Assembly (NCBI GenBank): GCA_014549065.1
Contig: JACDOX010000058.1
Span: 620,001-684,000 of the forward strand
Length of the DNA stretch: 64,000 nucleotides
Reading direction: 5' to 3'
From: Cardinalis cardinalis
Lineage: Eukaryota > Chordata > Aves > Passeriformes > Cardinalidae
The translations under genes were made by a program, and so were the position numbers. This document shows positions 60,131 to 64,000 of this stretch, piece by piece. Position 1 is the stretch's first letter. Every line of letters begins with the position of its first letter. The notes below the pieces were generated by a model. The model was not told the origin of the DNA. It ran no database searches and was given only the letters and a program-made list of their open reading frames with translations.

Positions 60131-63100
60131 CCTTGGTGGCCAACAACCACGTAAAGCATTCTTGTGAAGTGGGGGAAGATGGACCTTGGTCTGACGTGTG
60201 GTGAAGTGTTGGGAGATGCTCTGTGTTGGTTTCTGTTTCTGTGCCCATCTTTNTAGTGGGTGTCCTCATCTGTAGTGGTTCATATTTTTAGGAAGGATCC
60301 TTGGATGCCCTAGTGGTCTTTTCCAGGGCTGCAGAACTTCTGTTGGGAGACATTGATGTAACATAGAGACAAAACTTCTAAAGGAATAGGGTGGATAACA
60401 TCATCCTGTTGTACATCCAGAGATCTCTGTTTGTGCCTGGGTTTGCAGTGTGCCTGAGGCTGTCCCTGGCCAGCCTTGCTCAAAGTGCACCATGTCACTT
60501 TGGCCAAAGAGCTGGCTTGAGTCCTGAGCCCATCAAAGGTGTGCTGCTGGCTGTAGGGAAAAGGGCCCCTCACTTGTGAGGGCTGCTGGCTTGTGCAGAT
60601 TTTGGATTGACCTTTGACCTCACTAACAGATGGCAGAATAAATTGCTGGAGGATGTATTTTTAAATGAGCAGATTGTGCTTTCTGTCTTTGCATGCTTGT
60701 CTCAGAATATTTTTCCTTGAGGTGTGCCTTGGCAGAGAGATTACTGAGGTAGGTGCTNGTCCTGCCTCAAGCATTTGAGGTACACCCAGTTTAGAAATAA
60801 GTCAGTGTTTCACACTGACAAAGCCCAATAGCATTGAAGTTTTTGGAAATGTGTCCCGTGCAACTCTGTTAACAGCACCTCAAAGCAAAGGTGCATTTTC
60901 AATAGTCAACAGCTACATTTGGCTAAGGAGCACCTGTCCATGTTACTCTGTGGAGGTGGCTCCAGACAGGGAACAGGCTGAAGGAAGGGGGTGCTGTCTC
61001 AGAAAACAGCTTCTGCTGAAAAGTCTCCTCACCGTTTTTTGCAAGCTGATTTCTTTTGATGTTGTTTATTCTTCCTTTTGCAAAAGGCAGTCAAACTTCA
61101 AAGGAAGCTGCATCATACCATGTTCTCCATGCACTTTAGGTTTAAAGTGGAGTCTTCACACATTTGGTCATAGGTAGAAAAAAGTGTCCATGGGGATCTG
61201 CTCCCTCTTCCTGCCCCCTGTGACTACTGATTAGACTTGCAAGAGCTGCCTCTAGTAAGGAGCAGTCATTGGATGGGTAATTGCTGATGCTGATTTATTC
61301 CTGTTTTCTCTTAAATCACATTATTAAGTGCTTTAAAATAGTATTAGNTTTACTTTTGTTCTCATAGCAGATAACTTCCATGTCTTTCTTTGTAGCACAA
61401 NGCATTTTTTAGTTGCTTCATGACTAAATCCCCCCTTAGCTCACCTGCATTTTAATAGTCCTGGTATAAAGCTTTGTTAATAGATTAACTGGAGCTCTTT
61501 CATTGTGATTCTGTTCTTACTAATGTTTANAATTCAGGAGTCTGCCACAGGATTTTTTAGTGCTTCCCACCAAAACCTGCCATAGGGTTTTGCCATATCT
61601 TANGTAGAGGAAAATAATGCATGCCCTGTGAGTACTGGTGATTTATCCTGGGTTGACAACTGAGCTACCTTTTGCTTCTTTTATTATCATCTGACCTGCA
61701 AACCATTCCTTTCATAGCCTTTTGATCCTGTTGGGAATGCCAGATTAATGAGACTAACTACTTACTTTGGACAGATTTTTTTCTTAAGCAGAGAAATACT
61801 CCCTACATCAAGACCCAATTATACTGTCCTTACTCCCATTTCAAAACCCAGTTCTTTGGGGGCTACCTTTTTAATTGAATCATTTATTTTACGTACTTTA
61901 AACAAACTGTTCAAAAAATCTAGGCTAATGCCTATTGCAAGCAGCTGTATCTGCAGTGGATTGCAGCTGGACAGATTGAATGTGGCAGTGATTTCTGTGG
62001 AAGGCATGCCCTTGAGTTCACTCAGCATGAGTGGCAGTGCTGCTGCAGAAGAGGAATCTAGAGATGCTCGTGGCCCGTGCAAGTGCTGCATTGCAGTTTC
62101 TGCCAGCTTACNTCACTCCAGACACTCCAGCAGCCCNAGGGCTCCTCAGGAGCCTGAGGAGAGCATGGCTTTAGTACCACAGCACAGCAGATCTCATGGT
62201 CTGTGTTTTCTGTGCTTCCCNGTGCATATCTTGTGCCTTCTGTGCAGGGAAGCCTCTGTCAGCAGCTCTCTGTTCTCCTTAATGCAGTGTAAAAAGCTGT
62301 GAGTGCTTATCAATTTACAGCATTTGGGTTGGAGGGCTTTTTAGCCTCATTTTTTAATGCATGTTTAGAGACTTACACATGTCATACTGTGATTACAGCA
62401 TTGCACCATTTGAACCTGTCTGTTTTAATTAGCAGTTGGCATTGCCCTATTTATAGATAGATGGAAAAAACACAAGCTAGCCAGTTTGCAGTGCAGAATG
62501 TATTTTCTTCTGTTGGCAAGTAGTTTNTATCCATTTTTCCATAGCTGAACTGGCTTGGCAACCTGCAGATGTTGCAGGCATTGGGTACTGAGGCTTGAAA
62601 TAGAAATGGACTCTGAAGAGGATGTGGGGTGGGGAGGGATAAATCAGAAACTGCTGTTGCANTGGAAGTCCATTAAGACTGATGATACGACACGCTTACC
62701 AGAGCGTAACTGCAGAAGTTGACCACATGAAAAACGAGCACATTAAAAAAAATAATATTTTAAGTCTTGCTTCTGTCACATTATTAAGGTTCCTTTTCAC
62801 TTTGGCATGTTGTGGTAACAAAACTAGTTACCAGTACAAGTGTTTGGCTGTCCAGCATGGTTAAGTTGGTTGGTGGGTATTTGTACAAGCAGAAGAAACA
62901 GATTGATATCTTTCTGGAACAAGTTGTGTCTAGTCTATAAATAATGTGAAAAGTATATGTGTTTTTCTTTTTAACTGCAGCTTTAAATTTGCAAAAGTTT
63001 TGGCCTGTGTTGACCCTGCAATGCCCAGGAGACTGTCAAGAAACCAGAACAGCATTGTGTTATTAACACTGGGTGCTGCTCCTCAGGAACTGTCTGCTGA

Positions 63101-64000
63101 TGCACTTTACTCTGGGGAAAACAATTTGAGGCACCTTTGCCCTCTTCAAGAAGCTCTCCTNAAATAAAACCATAAATTACTTCTCAATGCAGATGCTAAA
63201 TACAGGCACAGGAGTGTTGTTGAGCAGCTGACACGGAGGTTGCTGGGTACAAAGTGACGAATGATTTGCTCTGTGGAGCATTTGGTTGCAAGGATTTCAA
63301 CACAGTTGTGTTGCAGCCTGGGCTTNGCACAGCCTGTGGACTTCTGGTAGGGTACACACCATTGTCTTGAAAAACACTGCTCATGAGTCAGTGCCTTAAA
63401 GCATTATTGCCTACCCATGAGGGGAAGGCAGGCAGTTCAGTAACTCCCTTTTCCCTGCACACCTTTTCAAAGCAGCATCCTTATACTCCAGCCTGTATTT
63501 TCCACTGTCTTGCAAGATTTCAACCTTTCAGTCTAGGACTGAGCTGACCACACTGGTAGCAACAGGTGGATTTGAGTCAAGCTTACACTTGGTTATTTGG
63601 GAATAAAGCCCNAGAGTGAAAGCTTCCAAAACCTGGAGGTTCTCACTTCGGTTAGCAGACCAAAATGTCGTCATCTCTGTTGGCTCTTTGTGTTACAAAC
63701 TGCATTTGAGACCACATGGCAAGAGTTGAGTGATCCAAGACTTTTCTCAGCATGTCCAGCACAGTAATACAAATGTGGGTTTCCTCAGACAGGCTGTGAC
63801 TGTGTGCACGTTTGTGTGTGTAATTTCTGAGTGACCTGTCCTCAGGCTGGCTGTCTTTGGGAGANGAGTGGGTGGAATTGATCCTGCTTCACATGGCTGA
63901 GCAGGATGCATGTAAGGGGAAACCTTTCATGTAGCAATATCACAGTGAAATATTGGAATGTGGGTACATGGTGCTAAATCAGGGCAGTCTCTGGGGGAAC
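60131..64000 (+). other. MTSS1: MTSS1 intron 3, 60.1-64.0 kb (runs off the window)
   Basis: This is non-coding intron sequence to the window edge. A 184-codon frame at 61748-62302 and a 90-codon antisense frame over the same bases have no recognisable domain. An AT-rich block at about 62340-62520 carries an exact MEF2-type site at 62447-62456. The acceptor and exon that should follow (beginning with a Gly-Thr-Arg-Glu-Ile-Gly-Ser coding stretch) were not found, so the intron continues beyond the window. Confidence 0.75.

Noticed and set aside
61748..62302. 184-codon sense frame with an overlapping 90-codon antisense frame
   Set aside because: Neither product shows a known domain. The frames shadow each other and there is no splice or promoter support.
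62320..62345. TTTGGGTTGGAGGGCTTTTTAGCC as an antisense CR1 end
   Set aside because: Only about 15 bases resemble the CR1 end, with no terminal octamer repeat beside it.

Overview
The window is vertebrate nuclear DNA, most likely from a bird. About 41% of it looks to be G+C (by eye). It lacks long bacterial-type open frames, has few transposons, and the clear interspersed repeats are CR1 LINE 3' ends, the dominant repeat family of birds and other sauropsids. The species cannot be fixed from the sequence. Many isolated single N bases are scattered throughout, which points to a draft consensus rather than finished sequence.

The only gene I can support is MTSS1 (metastasis suppressor 1, also called MIM), on the + strand. 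Two short coding exons lie at 222-283 and 3010-3083. They join in phase into 45 residues (counting the split Arg) of the N-terminal I-BAR (IMD) domain, corresponding to about residues 25-69 of the known vertebrate protein. Both have good U2-type splice sites. These are coding exons 2 and 3: coding exon 1 lies upstream of the window, and the remaining exons lie downstream.

Layout: 1-221 is the end of intron 1; 284-3009 is intron 2 (2,726 bp); 3084-64000 is at least 60.9 kb of intron 3, whose 3' end is not reached. Intron 3 holds two 5'-truncated sense-oriented CR1 copies (about 23985-24662 and 59410-60130), a decayed antisense CR1 3' end near 22.1 kb, possible older SINE or LINE relics near 17.5 and 56.9 kb, homopolymer and microsatellite tracts, and some G+C-richer or CpG-dense patches (38.2, 45.4-46.1, 48.8 and 50.6-51.2 kb). 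I found no second gene, tRNA, rRNA, CRISPR or recognisable viral gene.

I did not find a new biological system. The observations most worth checking are a CpG-dense patch at 48.76 kb, a canonical G-quadruplex motif in the sense strand of intron 2, a 13-nt segment framed by strong splice signals in intron 2, possible recursive-splice sites in the very long intron 3, and an AT-rich block near 62.4 kb with an exact MEF2-type site.
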